From CAWCDJ01 sp963796485 (GTDB taxonomy: Bacteria; Acidobacteriota; Terriglobia; Bryobacterales; Bryobacteraceae), in NCBI GenBank assembly GCA_963796485.1, contig CAWCLV010000001.1, forward strand, positions 434,001 to 498,000: DNA of 64,000 bases, given 5' to 3'. Below, in pieces: positions 42,373 through 52,500 of this stretch. The number at the start of each line of letters is the position of its first letter. The first letter of the stretch is position 1. The notes beneath the pieces are model-generated. The model saw nothing but the letters and a program-made list of their open reading frames with translations, was not told the DNA's origin and did not search any database. The translations under genes were made by a program, and so were the position numbers.

Positions 42373-43104
42373 ATGAGAATTGCCGTCATATTGCCCGCCG
42401 CGGGCCTGGGCACCCGCATGGGGAGAGGCTCGGCGGAGAAGACCGGCACCAGTCGCAAGCAGTTCATGCTGCTCGAGGGCTCGCCTATCCTGGTGCACAC
42501 CGTCCGGAAATTCGCCGCCTCCACCCGCGTCACCGAAATCGTGGTTGCCGTGCGCCCGGAAGACCGCGATTGGGTCGGCGAAATGCTTGCCGACGAGTTC
42601 CCGGCGGACCGTGTCCGCGTGGTGGAGGGCGGAGACAGCCGCCAGCAGTCCGTCCAGAATGCATTACGCAGTTTGCGGCCGGATACCGACATCGTCGCCG
42701 TGCATGATGCCGTGCGGCCGTTCATCGATCTCGAAACCATCCACGCGGTCTTCGACGAGGCGGCGGAATCGGGCGCCGCGATCGTGGCCGTGCCGGCGGT
42801 CGATACCGTGAAGCAGGTCGTCCGCGGCACCAACCACGTGAGGGTGCGGTCCACCCTGCCGCGCGAAAAGCTGGTGATGGCGCAGACTCCCCAGGTCTTC
42901 CGCTACGAGATCATCCAGAAAGCGTTCCAGTCCGCCATGCTGGATGGGTTCACCGGGACCGACGAATCGAGCCTGGTGGAGCGCATGGACATCGAGGTCA
43001 GCGTCGTGCCGGGCAGCGACCGCAACATCAAGATCACCAAGCCCGGCGATATGCACCTGGCGCGCCTGTTTTTCCAGGAAGAGACCGAGGCAAGCAACCG
43101 TTGA
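42373..43104 (+). CDS. ispD: 2-C-methyl-D-erythritol 4-phosphate cytidylyltransferase
   Basis: 243 residues. CTP + MEP to CDP-ME, third step of the MEP isoprenoid pathway. Motifs: PAAGLGTRMG (nucleotide loop), VHDAVRPFID, MAQTPQVFRYE, GTDESSLVER and ITKPGDMHLA, all standard for IspD. It is 5 bp after the PIN/TRAM gene and its stop overlaps the TTG start of ispF, matching the common ispD-ispF pairing. Confidence 0.97.
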   Translation: MRIAVILPAAGLGTRMGRGSAEKTGTSRKQFMLLEGSPILVHTVRKFAASTRVTEIVVAVRPEDRDWVGEMLADEFPADRVRVVEGGDSRQQSVQNALRSLRPDTDIVAVHDAVRPFIDLETIHAVFDEAAESGAAIVAVPAVDTVKQVVRGTNHVRVRSTLPREKLVMAQTPQVFRYEIIQKAFQSAMLDGFTGTDESSLVERMDIEVSVVPGSDRNIKITKPGDMHLARLFFQEETEASNR

Positions 43105-43583
43105 GCGAAATTCGAACCGGCTTGGGGTGGGATGTCCACCGCATCGCCCCCGGCCGTCCTATGATTCTGGGCGGCGTTAAGGTGGAGTGTGAGTTCGGGC
43201 TGGAGGGGCACTCGGATGCCGACGTTCTGGCCCACGCGATTACGGACGCCATTCTGGGCGCCGCCGCATTAGGCGATATCGGGATGCATTTCCCCGATTC
43301 GGACCCCCGGTGGAAGGGCTGCGACAGCCTGGTTTTTTTGCGGCACGCGCGCCAACTGGCCGAGGGCCGGGGATTCCGCCTGGTGAACGTGGATTCGACG
43401 GTGATCCTGGAGCGCCCGAAACTGAAGGACTACCGGCAGGCTATCCGGGAACGGCTGGCCGCCGAACTCGGACTGGAAGTAGACCGGGTATCCGTCAAAT
43501 TCAAGACGGCCGAGAAGGTGGGACCGGTGGGAGAGGGCCGCTCCGCGGAATCCCAAGCCGTCGTGACTTTGGAAAAAGCCTGA
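43101..43583 (+). CDS. ispF: 2-C-methyl-D-erythritol 2,4-cyclodiphosphate synthase
   Basis: 160 residues with a TTG start overlapping the ispD stop (TTGA). Converts CDP-ME 2-phosphate to MEcPP. Metal site D11/H13 in GLGWDVHRI, GHSDADVLAHAI, and GDIGMHFPDSDPRWKG are present, as is the C-terminal VSVKFKTAEKVGPVGEGRS motif. Standard length. Converges on a small zinc-ribbon gene with no gap (stops abut at 43583/43584). Confidence 0.97.
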   Translation: MSEIRTGLGWDVHRIAPGRPMILGGVKVECEFGLEGHSDADVLAHAITDAILGAAALGDIGMHFPDSDPRWKGCDSLVFLRHARQLAEGRGFRLVNVDSTVILERPKLKDYRQAIRERLAAELGLEVDRVSVKFKTAEKVGPVGEGRSAESQAVVTLEKA

Positions 43584-43754
43584 CTAGCAGGCTTTCAGCA
43601 GACACATACGGCGGGCGGCGCGCCGTGCTTTAAGCCGTTCGTTGGCTTTCTTCTGCTTTTCGGCCGACACTACGGTCTGGCACGCATCACAGCGTTTCCG
43701 GATCCTCGACCGGGTGACAAATTCCGCGCCGCAGCGGCGGCACTGCTTGGTCAT
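43584..43754 (-). CDS. Small zinc-ribbon protein
   Basis: 56 residues: MTKQCRRCGAEFVTRSRIRK then RCDACQTVVSAEKQKKA and a basic tail ending CLLKAC. Two CxxC pairs (CRRC, CDAC) form a classical zinc ribbon; the Arg/Lys-rich remainder suggests nucleic-acid contact. SD GAGGAG lies 3-8 nt before the ATG, which decides the start over the longer open frame. No named family recognised. Confidence 0.7.
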   Translation of the reverse strand: MTKQCRRCGAEFVTRSRIRKRCDACQTVVSAEKQKKANERLKARRAARRMCLLKAC

Positions 43755-44097
43755 TGTCTCCTCAAGCGGGAGAATGCCCGGTTTCTTAGGCAGCAAATGA
43801 GAATAGTGGAAATCGCAATGATTCACGTTCTGCACCTCGCGTTTCTGGTTAAGGTTCCGCTCCCGGGAGACTGACATCCGAATTGGGTGTAATTACTCAT
43901 TCGGTTCTCCCGACTGCGTAATAACCCGACACTTGCCGCAGTTTGCCCACTCCAGGCGCATCTCGGAGGCTCCTCCGCATTTTGTTGAGGTACAAGGAGT
44001 TCCATGCCTGGGGGATCGGAGTGGGGAATTCGGATATTCGGGTCCGTCCTGCAAATGTCATGGTTCTCACAGTATACATGCACGCGAGACGCCGAAT
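43755..44097. other. Gap of 343 bp without a confident gene
   Basis: On the minus strand, 43893-44054 is open from a TTG and contains two Cys pairs (CTSTKCGG and CGKC, ending RVITQSGEPNE); an internal ATG at 43961 would give only 22 residues. TATACT on the minus strand at 44071-44076 with TTGAAT 19 bp further upstream could be a promoter. Another minus frame spans 43897-44079 (60 codons). None is convincing enough to call. Confidence 0.4.
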
Positions 44098-44571
44098 TCA
44101 AGCCGCACTCGGGGATGCGGGGCGGTAGACCTCCGTCGCACCGAGCAATTCCCACCGCAAGTGATTGACGTAAAAAACGAGAAGCGGCTCCGGATAGGCG
44201 CCGCGAAATTTTTCGAAGACGCGGTCTTCCCAGCCCTCCGTGAAGTACGCCTTGGCATCCATATCCTTGGCGAAGAAACCGTTTTCGTGCGGCACCTCGA
44301 GGAAATCGAGAATGGCAGTGATCATGTCGAGATGCGATACCAGGATCGTCTGCGCCAGATCCTTCGCGAATTCCTGATCGCCGCTCGAAATGCGCTCCAG
44401 GAACTTCGGAGCCGATTTTCGCAGAGTCTCGGTGTTCAGTTTGTGGAGATGCGCCCTGACTTTGAAGCCTTCGTAAATCTGGTAAGTCCTGAGTTTGCCT
44501 ATGGAAATGCCCCGGATGAGCTGGCCGAAGGCATCGGGCCCAAGCGCGAGGTAAACGTCCGAAATCTGCAT
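44098..44571 (-). CDS. Unknown cytosolic protein
   Basis: 157 residues starting MQISDVYLALGPDAFGQLIR, no signal or membrane segment. Charged, helix-rich makeup with a segment DLAQTILVSHLDMITAILDF that is predicted to be an amphipathic helix, and an acidic-aromatic stretch (EVPHENGFFAKDMDAKAYFT). I recognise no domain. The coherent composition and lack of a competing frame support it as a gene. It is divergent from purA (86 bp between starts). Confidence 0.65.
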   Translation of the reverse strand: MQISDVYLALGPDAFGQLIRGISIGKLRTYQIYEGFKVRAHLHKLNTETLRKSAPKFLERISSGDQEFAKDLAQTILVSHLDMITAILDFLEVPHENGFFAKDMDAKAYFTEGWEDRVFEKFRGAYPEPLLVFYVNHLRWELLGATEVYRPASPSAA

Positions 44572-44656
44572 AAACGATCAGGTTATCACGGTCCAGGGGC
44601 TGCAGGCACAACGGCGATCGTGTCCCGCTGCGGTAGAATGAGTAGGTTTTGGACAA

Positions 44657-45961
44657 ATGGGAAATCTGATCATACTGGGCTCCCAATGGGGAGATGAAGG
44701 CAAGGGGAAGATCGTCGATCTCTTCTCCGAGCGGTTCGACATCGTGGCGCGATACCAGGGCGGCCACAACGCGGGCCACACGGTCTTCATCGGTGAGAAG
44801 AAATTCGTCTTAAAGCTGATCCCGAGCGGCATCCTGCGCCCGGGCAAACGCGCTGTCATCGGTAACGGGCTGGTGATCGATCCGGCGGCGCTGCTTTCGG
44901 AAATCGAAGCGCTGGAAGCGGCCGGCGTCAATGTGCGCGGGCAGTTGGCCATCAGCAACCGCGCGCACGTGCTGTTTCCGATGCACCGGCTGATGGAGAA
45001 AATGTCCGAAGGACGTCCCGGCCGCGTTTCGATCGGCACCACGTCCCGCGGAATCGGCCCCTGCTATGAAGACAAGACCGGGCGCCGGGGCATTCGAATT
45101 GTCGATCTGCTGGATACCGAATTCTTCCGCGAGCAGTACGACTCGATCATGGAAGAGAAGGTCGCCATCACCAAGGCGCTGGGGATCTACGAGCCCCTGG
45201 ACCTGGCGGCGATCCGTAACGGGTACGAGGCTTTTGCCGATCGCATCCGTCCCATGGTCTGCGATACGGCCTTGCTGCTCAGCCGTGCCATTCGGGAAGG
45301 CAGGAAAGTGCTGTTCGAAGGCGCGCAGGGGACCATGCTGGATATCGACCACGGCACCTACCCGTTCGTCACCTCTTCGAACGCCAGCGCGGGAGGCGCG
45401 TGCACCGGGACCGGCGTCCCGCCGACCCAAATCGGCGGCGTAATCGGCGTGGCCAAGGCCTATATCACCCGGGTTGGCGGCGGACCGTTTCCGACCGAAG
45501 CGCTGGACGGCGCGGGCGACCGCATCCGTGAGCGCGGCAAGGAATTCGGCGCCGTCACCGGCAGGCCCAGGCGCTGCGGCTGGTTCGATGCCCCGCTGCT
45601 CCGCTACACCGCGACAATCAATGGTTTCGACAGCATCGTCGTGACCAAACTCGATGTGCTCGACGAGTTCGAACAGATCAAGGTCTGCACAGCCTACCGG
45701 CTGGGCGGCCGGACCCTCGACGAGATGCCGGCAACCGTGCGTGAAATCGAGAAACTAGAGCCGGTCTACGAGTGCGTCCCCGGCTGGGCTACCTCCACGT
45801 TCGGCATTTCCCGCTATGAGCAGCTTCCGCAGAAGGCGAAGGAGTATCTCGCCTATCTCGAGGAGCGGACCGGCGTGGAGATCGGCTGCGTCTCGACCGG
45901 ACCGGAGCGAAACCAGACCATCGTCAGGCCCGGCTCGCGTTTCGAGAAACTCATCGCCTGA
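44657..45961 (+). CDS. purA: Adenylosuccinate synthase
   Basis: 434 residues. IMP + aspartate + GTP to adenylosuccinate, first committed step to AMP. GTP-binding loop SQWGDEGKGK with D13, H41 in GGHNAGHT, FEGAQGTMLDIDHGTYPFVT, SSNASAGGACTG, TGRPRRCGWFD and the C-terminal STGPERNQTI are all canonical, with normal length. A TAGAAT box lies 17 nt before the ATG. The next gene starts 10 bp after the stop. Confidence 0.98.
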   Translation: MGNLIILGSQWGDEGKGKIVDLFSERFDIVARYQGGHNAGHTVFIGEKKFVLKLIPSGILRPGKRAVIGNGLVIDPAALLSEIEALEAAGVNVRGQLAISNRAHVLFPMHRLMEKMSEGRPGRVSIGTTSRGIGPCYEDKTGRRGIRIVDLLDTEFFREQYDSIMEEKVAITKALGIYEPLDLAAIRNGYEAFADRIRPMVCDTALLLSRAIREGRKVLFEGAQGTMLDIDHGTYPFVTSSNASAGGACTGTGVPPTQIGGVIGVAKAYITRVGGGPFPTEALDGAGDRIRERGKEFGAVTGRPRRCGWFDAPLLRYTATINGFDSIVVTKLDVLDEFEQIKVCTAYRLGGRTLDEMPATVREIEKLEPVYECVPGWATSTFGISRYEQLPQKAKEYLAYLEERTGVEIGCVSTGPERNQTIVRPGSRFEKLIA

Positions 45962-45970
45962 TGCCGGCCG

Positions 45971-46828
45971 GTGAAACCGCGGCCCTCGCCGCACCGTAGA
46001 AATACCTTGCGATTCCTTGCCCTTGCCGCCTTCGTCGCCACCGTCGTCCACTGCCAGGACGCGCGTGACATCATCCGCCGGGCCGTGGACACCGACCGGC
46101 GGCACAGCGAGGCCGCGCGCAATTATACCTTCCTGCAACGCAACCAGGTCAAGGAATTCGACGGCGGCGGCAAAATTAAAAAGGACGAAGACCGCACCTT
46201 CGACGTGACCCTGCTCGAAGGCTCCCCCTATCGCCGCCTGGTAGCACGCAACGGCCGCCCGATCAGCGAGGCGGAACAGAAATGGGAACAGGAAAAGCTG
46301 CAGCAGGGGATGGGGCAGCGCCGCAATGAGACACCGGAACAGCGCGAGCGCCGCGTGGCGGAGTGGCGCCGCAAGCAGGAAAAGCAGCGGGAGCCGCTCC
46401 AGGAGTTCCCCAACGCGTTCGATTTCCGCATTGCGGGCGAGGAGTCCATGGACGGAAATGCCGTGTGGGTGATCGATGCCACGCCCAAGCCGGGGTACAA
46501 GCCCAAGCTCTCCTCCGCCTCATTTTTCCCCAAAGTCAAAGCGCGGATCTGGATCTCCAAGAGCGATTTCGCCTGGGTAAAAATCGATATGGAGACGCTC
46601 GACACCATCTCCTTCGGCGCGGTGGTGCTCCGGCTTGCGAAGGGCAGCCGCCTGATCATCGAACAGGCCCACGTGAACCACGAAATCTGGCTCCCCAAGC
46701 AAGTCACTCTCCAGGCATCGGCGCGCATCCTGCTGTTCAAAGCGCTCAAGGCGCAGTACGTTTTCACGTTCAGCGACTACAAGAAATTCCAGGTGGATTC
46801 GCGAGTCGTGTCGACCGGCGGAAACTAG
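45971..46828 (+). CDS. Exported LolA/LppX-like protein of unknown function
   Basis: 285 residues, GTG start, signal peptide (TLRFLALAAFVATVVHCQ). The mature part is beta-strand rich with a highly charged insertion (GQRRNETPEQRERRVAEWRR) and strands FDFRIAGEESMDGNAVWVID, KARIWISKSDFAWVKIDMET and FTFSDYKKFQVDSRV. This pattern resembles outer-membrane lipoprotein-sorting / LolA-fold proteins often found in Acidobacteria. The lipid-carrier role is inference. It follows purA by 10 bp but its function does not suggest a link. Confidence 0.7.
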   Translation: MKPRPSPHRRNTLRFLALAAFVATVVHCQDARDIIRRAVDTDRRHSEAARNYTFLQRNQVKEFDGGGKIKKDEDRTFDVTLLEGSPYRRLVARNGRPISEAEQKWEQEKLQQGMGQRRNETPEQRERRVAEWRRKQEKQREPLQEFPNAFDFRIAGEESMDGNAVWVIDATPKPGYKPKLSSASFFPKVKARIWISKSDFAWVKIDMETLDTISFGAVVLRLAKGSRLIIEQAHVNHEIWLPKQVTLQASARILLFKALKAQYVFTFSDYKKFQVDSRVVSTGGN

Positions 46829-46854
46829 CGATTTCGCTTTTATTTCGCCTGGAG

Positions 46855-46860
46855 TACACT
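46855..46860 (+). promoter_or_regulatory. -10 hexamer TACACT before addB
   Basis: TACACT ends 8 nt before the ATG of the AddB-like gene; no SD. Consistent with a (near-)leaderless addBA transcript. Confidence 0.35.
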
Positions 46861-46868
46861 GGAATCCG

Positions 46869-49535
46869 ATGCGATTGCTCACGGGCCCCGCCGGGTCGGG
46901 GAAGACCTCGTTCGTTCTCGACCGGGTTAGGGAAGCTTTGCGCGCACAGGACCCCGCCGTCCGGCTGCTGGTGCCTACCGCCACCCTGGCGCAGCACCTG
47001 CAAAACCGTCTCGCGCGTGAGGGCCTGGTCTTCAGCCCCGCCGTGGTGCAGACCCTTTCGGGCTTCGTCGATGCTTGGGCGGCGGATCTGCCGCAGGCGC
47101 CGGACGCCGTTCTCTACCTGATTGTCGGACAGGCGATCGCGCACGTACGAAGGCGGGAATTTGCGCAGGTGGCGCATATGCCGGGGTTTTGCGCGTCGGT
47201 AGCGCGGACCATCGGCGAGTTTGCCTCCGCCGGCTGCGACAGCGCCCGCCTGGCGCGCTTTCTGCCGGAGGCTCCGCTCGGCCCGGCGTTTCTCGCGGTG
47301 TACCGGGAAGTGGACCGCGAACTCGAACGGCGCGGGCTCGCTTTGCGTGGACGCCGCCTGGAACACGCCGCCGAGCGGATCCGGCGCGAGGGCACGCCGG
47401 GAATCCGCACCGTTCTCATGGATGGGTTTCACGCTCTTCCCGACCCGGAATTGCGCGTGATCGAGGCGCTCGGCTGCCACGCGGACCTGACCCTCACCTT
47501 GACCGACACGGATCTGACCGACGCCGCGCGCGCCCGGCTCTTCGCCATGGGGTTCGGCCGGCAGGAGATGCCCCGCGCGCGTCCGGCGCCCGCCCTGGTG
47601 CTGGTGAAAGCGGCCGGAATCGAGCGCGAGGCGGAGGAGATCGCCCGCCGGATTCTGGAGCAGGCCGCGGCGGGCCGGCCGTTCCGCGAGATCGGCATCG
47701 TGGTGCGCGCCGAGGAGAGTTACGTCCCGGTTTTGCGCACCACGCTCAAGCGCTTCGGCATCCCGGCGCGATTCTATTTCGACGAAGCACTGGAACGGCA
47801 GCCGGCGACTCGCTTCCTGGGCGGACTGATCGATGCCATGCTCGGCGGTTGGGACCACGAGCAGACGCTTGGCGTGCTTCGCCTGGCGCCGCGTTTCGCG
47901 GATTCGAACGCCATGGACCGCTTCGATTTCGACGTGCGGGAGCAGATTCCGAACGCGGGCCTGGGCGAGCTGAAATCGCTGCTCGTCCCTCCGCAGGGCC
48001 GAGCCATTTCGCAGGGGGCCGAGCGGCTGCTGCACAAAATCGATTCGGTGGCGGCGATCGAGGAATGGCGGTCGTTTGCGCTGGCTCCGAAAGACTGGGC
48101 CGCCCGCCTGAAAACGCTCCGCGCCCTATATCGCCGGGCGCGACCGTCAGGGAGCGGGCATCAGCTCGCCCTCGAATTCCGCGGCCAGTCTGCCGCCCTG
48201 CGCGCCTTCGATGAGGCCATGGACGAGGCCTCCGCCGCACTCGAGCCCGCCCGGCCGACGGGCCTCGCCGAGTTCTGGCGCGCCGTAAAGGCCGTGCTCC
48301 GGATCAAGCCGCTGCGGGTTCCGGACGCCCGGCGCAACGTGGTGCACGTGCTGAGCGCGCCGGAAGCGCGGCAGTGGGTGCTGCCGGTGGTGTTCGTCTG
48401 CGGCATAGTGGAAAAGCAGTTTCCCCAGTTTCATCGCCAGGAGCCGTTCTTTCCGGATGCGGCGCGCTGTTCCCTGAACGCCGCCGGGATCCGCGTCCGC
48501 ACGGCCGAGGAGTTCGAGCGCGAAGAGCGCGGCCTTTTCGATTCCGCCGTCACCCGCGCCACCATGGTCACCGTGCTCTCCTACCCCGAGTTCGATGCTC
48601 GCGGCGACCGCAACCTGCCCTCGCTCTTCCTCGAAGAGTTGCAGTTGGTGCCGGAAGACGCACGTGCGGTCCGGGTTGCGCCGCGCCGCGCCGCGTCCCC
48701 GGCTCCGCGCATCGAGATTCAGTCGCCTGAGCTTCGGGAGTTTCTGCGGGAGAAGTCCGCGCGGCAATCGCCCACCAGGCTCGAGTCCTACCTGCAGTGC
48801 CCGTTTCAGTATTTCGCGGCGCGAACCCTGCGGCTCGACGAGCGGCCCGCTCTTCCCGAAAAGCGGCTGGATTTTCTCACCCAGGGCAATATCGTCCATG
48901 CGGTGCTGGCCCGTTGGTACCCGGCGCCTCGCGACATGGACGCTCTCTTCGCGGAAGAGTTCGTGCGAGCTCTGGAGGACCACAGAATTCCGGGCGGCTA
49001 TCACACCGAACGGCTTCGCAATGCCATGCTGGACGACCTCCGCGCCTTCGCACGCGACGGCCGCTGGCCCCTGCCCGGCTTGCGAGCGCTCACCGAGCAG
49101 CAATTCGAATTTGCGCTGAACGATTCGTTGACCATCGCCGGCAAGATCGACCGGCTGGATCTTTCGGACGACGGCCGGGCCTGGGTGACGGATTACAAGT
49201 ACAGCCGCAGCGTGAAGGCCAAGGTCGAAGACCGGAACCTGCTGCAAGCGCCGCTGTACCTGATCGGCGCGCAACGGGTTTTCGGCGTAGCGCCGGCAGG
49301 CATGCAGTACGTCGGCCTGAAGGCAGGGGTGGAGGTCGCCGGCTGGGAAGACGGCGAATTCCCCGAGGGCTTTTTCGAGAACGCCGAAATCCGGACGCTT
49401 CAGGCCGTGGAACAGATCCGCGGCGGGACTATTGCACCCAGTCCGGCTGACCCCGCTAAGTGCGGCTTCTGCGATTACCGCGACGTCTGCCGTTTCGAAA
49501 CCAGAGCCGGCGAAGCGATGGTGGAGGGCGCATGA
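46869..49535 (+). CDS. addB: AddB-type subunit of the AddAB double-strand-break nuclease
   Basis: 888 residues, shorter than B. subtilis AddB (about 1170). Walker A LTGPAGSGKTS at residues 5-14, then a degenerate SF1 helicase core. The C-terminal PD-(D/E)xK nuclease has KIDRLDLSDDG and VTDYKYSRS. Fe-S staple cysteines: C644 (YLQCPFQYF) and C865, C868, C874 (KCGFCDYRDVC), the C-x2-C-x5-C pattern of AddB/Cas4. It recognises and trims duplex ends for RecA loading. addA overlaps its stop by 4 bp. Confidence 0.9.
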   Translation: MRLLTGPAGSGKTSFVLDRVREALRAQDPAVRLLVPTATLAQHLQNRLAREGLVFSPAVVQTLSGFVDAWAADLPQAPDAVLYLIVGQAIAHVRRREFAQVAHMPGFCASVARTIGEFASAGCDSARLARFLPEAPLGPAFLAVYREVDRELERRGLALRGRRLEHAAERIRREGTPGIRTVLMDGFHALPDPELRVIEALGCHADLTLTLTDTDLTDAARARLFAMGFGRQEMPRARPAPALVLVKAAGIEREAEEIARRILEQAAAGRPFREIGIVVRAEESYVPVLRTTLKRFGIPARFYFDEALERQPATRFLGGLIDAMLGGWDHEQTLGVLRLAPRFADSNAMDRFDFDVREQIPNAGLGELKSLLVPPQGRAISQGAERLLHKIDSVAAIEEWRSFALAPKDWAARLKTLRALYRRARPSGSGHQLALEFRGQSAALRAFDEAMDEASAALEPARPTGLAEFWRAVKAVLRIKPLRVPDARRNVVHVLSAPEARQWVLPVVFVCGIVEKQFPQFHRQEPFFPDAARCSLNAAGIRVRTAEEFEREERGLFDSAVTRATMVTVLSYPEFDARGDRNLPSLFLEELQLVPEDARAVRVAPRRAASPAPRIEIQSPELREFLREKSARQSPTRLESYLQCPFQYFAARTLRLDERPALPEKRLDFLTQGNIVHAVLARWYPAPRDMDALFAEEFVRALEDHRIPGGYHTERLRNAMLDDLRAFARDGRWPLPGLRALTEQQFEFALNDSLTIAGKIDRLDLSDDGRAWVTDYKYSRSVKAKVEDRNLLQAPLYLIGAQRVFGVAPAGMQYVGLKAGVEVAGWEDGEFPEGFFENAEIRTLQAVEQIRGGTIAPSPADPAKCGFCDYRDVCRFETRAGEAMVEGA

Positions 49536-52500
49536 AAGAGGTCCGGTTTACGGCCGCGCAGTTGGACGCGGTGGATATCTCCAAACGCCACCTGGATGCT
49601 TGCGTGGTCGCGGGCCCGGGCTCGGGGAAGACCACCGTCCTGGTCGAATATTTTCGCCGTCTGGTCGAAGCGGGGGTGGACCCCCTTCGCGTTCTGGCCA
49701 TCACGTTCACCGAGAAGGCCGCCGGCAATATGCGGAAGAAACTGGCGGAGGCGTTTTATGACCACCCGGCCATTCGCGCGCGCCTGGAGCGTGCCTGGGT
49801 TTCCACGGTTCACGGCTTCTGCGCCCGGCTGCTTCGTGAGAACGCGGTTTTCGCCGGTGTGGATCCGGAGTTCCAGGTTGCCGACGTCCGCGATTCCGTC
49901 CGTCTGCAGAACGAGGCGATTCACACGGCCATCGACCAGCTTTTTGCCGAGCACACGGCGGCGGTGCGGCGCCTCATCCGGGGACTGTCATCGCCGGAGT
50001 TCGAGCAGGCGGTACTCTCGGCGTACGACGCTATGCGTGGCGCCGGTGTCCGGGTGGACGAGCTTGCAAAATTCGAAGCGCCCCCCGGCGTGACCGTGGA
50101 GGACCTCCGCGACACCCTGCGCGCGCTCGTGGCGGAGCCGTTGACCCAGTGGAATCCGGCGCAAAAACTGCACCTGGGAGCGGCGCTCGAAGGCGCGGGG
50201 CGGATCGTTTACGCCGCGGATCCGGGCGAGGGCCTCCAGGCTATCGAAGCCTTCTCGTGCAATCTCAACAAGTGCAAACGCGGGAATAACGCTTACCTGC
50301 TGCTGAAGCGGCTCAAAGAGCAGATCGAGGGCCTGCGCTATACCCTGATCACCGGGTATTACGCCGCCGAACGCCAGTTGCTGCTCGAAATCCTCCGCCG
50401 GTTCGACCGGCTCTATCGGGAGCGTAAAACGCAGGCCGGCATGCTCGATTTCTCGGATCTGGAGGAGTATGCGGTTCGCCTGCTGGAGGACCACGAAGAG
50501 ACGCGGTCGCGCCTTTCCGGGCAGTTCGACCACGTCCTGATGGACGAGTTCCAGGACACCAACGGGCAGCAGGCGCGGCTGCTGCGGCTGGTGCGTCCAC
50601 CGGATCGTTTCTACGCGGTGGGCGACATCAACCAGTCGATCTTCGGCTTCCGCCATGCCGAACCGCAGGGCTTCCGTGAGTATCGCGAAGAGCTCGAGCG
50701 GCGCGGCGGCCACGTGGTGGAACTGATCGACAACTTCCGCAGCCGGCCGGAGATCCTGAGCGCCGTCGAGACCGTGCTCAGCGGGCAGCCCGGCATTGAG
50801 CCGCGCAGCCTGGTGGCCGGCCGGGAGTTCGACAACCGGAAGCCGTTCGCGGTCGAGGCAATCTACGCTCCGGGCGAGGCGGAAGAAGCCCGGTGGGTGG
50901 CGCGGCGGATTCTCGAATTGACGGGGCCGTCGCGGCATTTCCGCGACGTTGCGGTGCTGGTGCGGAACACGGAGGTGATCGGCGCGTTCACGGAGGCATT
51001 CGAAGAGGCCGGCATTCCTTACATCGTGAACAGCGGCCGCGGATTCTATGAGACCCGCGAAGTGCGGGACCTCATGCACCTGCTCCGCGTCATCGCCAAC
51101 CCGCGCGACGAAGTCAGCCTGGCCGCGGTGTTGCGGTCGCCGCTGGCGGGCGCGTCGGACGAGGCGCTGCTCGCGTTGCGCATGATGGGGGAGAATATCG
51201 GTGCGTCGCTGATGCGCCTGGGTGAGACGGACGGGGCGCTCTTCCGCGCTGAAGATTTCGACCTGCTGCGCCGGTTTGCCGGGCGCCTGCGGACCTGGCG
51301 CATCCGGCGTGCAACCGTGACCTTCGATGTGCTGCTCGCGGCCGCCATGGACGATTGCGGCTATCTTCCCGCGCCCGGCACGCGCGGCGACGCCAACGTG
51401 GACAAATTTATGGCACAGGTTCGTGCGGCGTCCGGGCGGCAATCGCTCGACGAGTTTGTCATCGAACTGGCGCGGGTGCGCGCCGACAATCCGCGCGAGC
51501 AGGACGCCCCGCCGGAGGACGCCGCCGACACCGTGAAGGTGATGACCGTCCACTCGGCCAAGGGGCTGGAATTTCCGGTGGTCTTCGTGGCCGCGATTCA
51601 CAAGGGCGTGGATGCCAGCCTGCCTGTGGTTGCATTCTCGCCGGCATTCGGCCTGGGCGCGCGCTGGCGCAATCCCGCGAAGCGCGAGGACAAAAGCGAC
51701 CGCTTCCTCCATGCGATCCACGAGGAACGGAAGGTGCGTGAGGAGGCCGAGAGCCGGCGCCTGCTTTACGTAGCGATGACGCGGGCGGAAGACCACCTCG
51801 TGCTCAGCTTCTCCGGGCAGCGCGTGCAGCACTGGGCGGATGTGGTCACCCGGTCGCTCGCACTCGATTTGAGCGCGCCCCGGGACGAGGTAATCGAGCG
51901 CACTGCGCCCGGCGCTCAACGCTGGAACCTGCGACTGACAGTCGCCGGCGGTGCGCCGGAGTTGCTGCCCCGTCCGGTGATTGCGGAGCAGGACCGCGAG
52001 GCGGCACCGCTCGGCGCACCGCTGGTCGAAGAGCAGCATGACAGCAACGCCACCGTGACGGGCCTGGCGGAATTTGCCCGCTGTCCGCGACGTTATTATC
52101 TCGGCCATTACCTGGGGTTCGAGGCGCGGCCGCGCGGCGTGCCCGCGGAGCCCGAGCTTTCGGCGAGCGAACTCGGCACCCAGGTTCACGAACTGCTCGC
52201 CGGCAAGCCGGTGGCGAACCCGGATTCGGAAGCCGTCCGGTTGGCCGGGGTTTTCCGCCAGAGCGCCCTGGGGCGTCGCGCAGCCCGCGCCGGCCGAGTT
52301 CAACGGGAATCCGATTTCCTGATCGCGATCGAGGACCTGGTGATTCGCGGCCAGATCGACCTGTGGTTCGAAGAGGGCGGGGAACTGGTGATCGTAGACT
52401 ACAAGACCGATTCCGTCAGCGGGCCGGAAGCGCACGCGCGGGCTGAAGACTACGCGCTCCAGCTCAAACTTTATGCCACCGCGATCGAGCGCCGGACGGG

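Noticed and set aside
44098..44779. Longer minus-strand frame covering 43823-44779
   Set aside because: It crosses the purA start and the unknown gene in a different frame, and has no family features.
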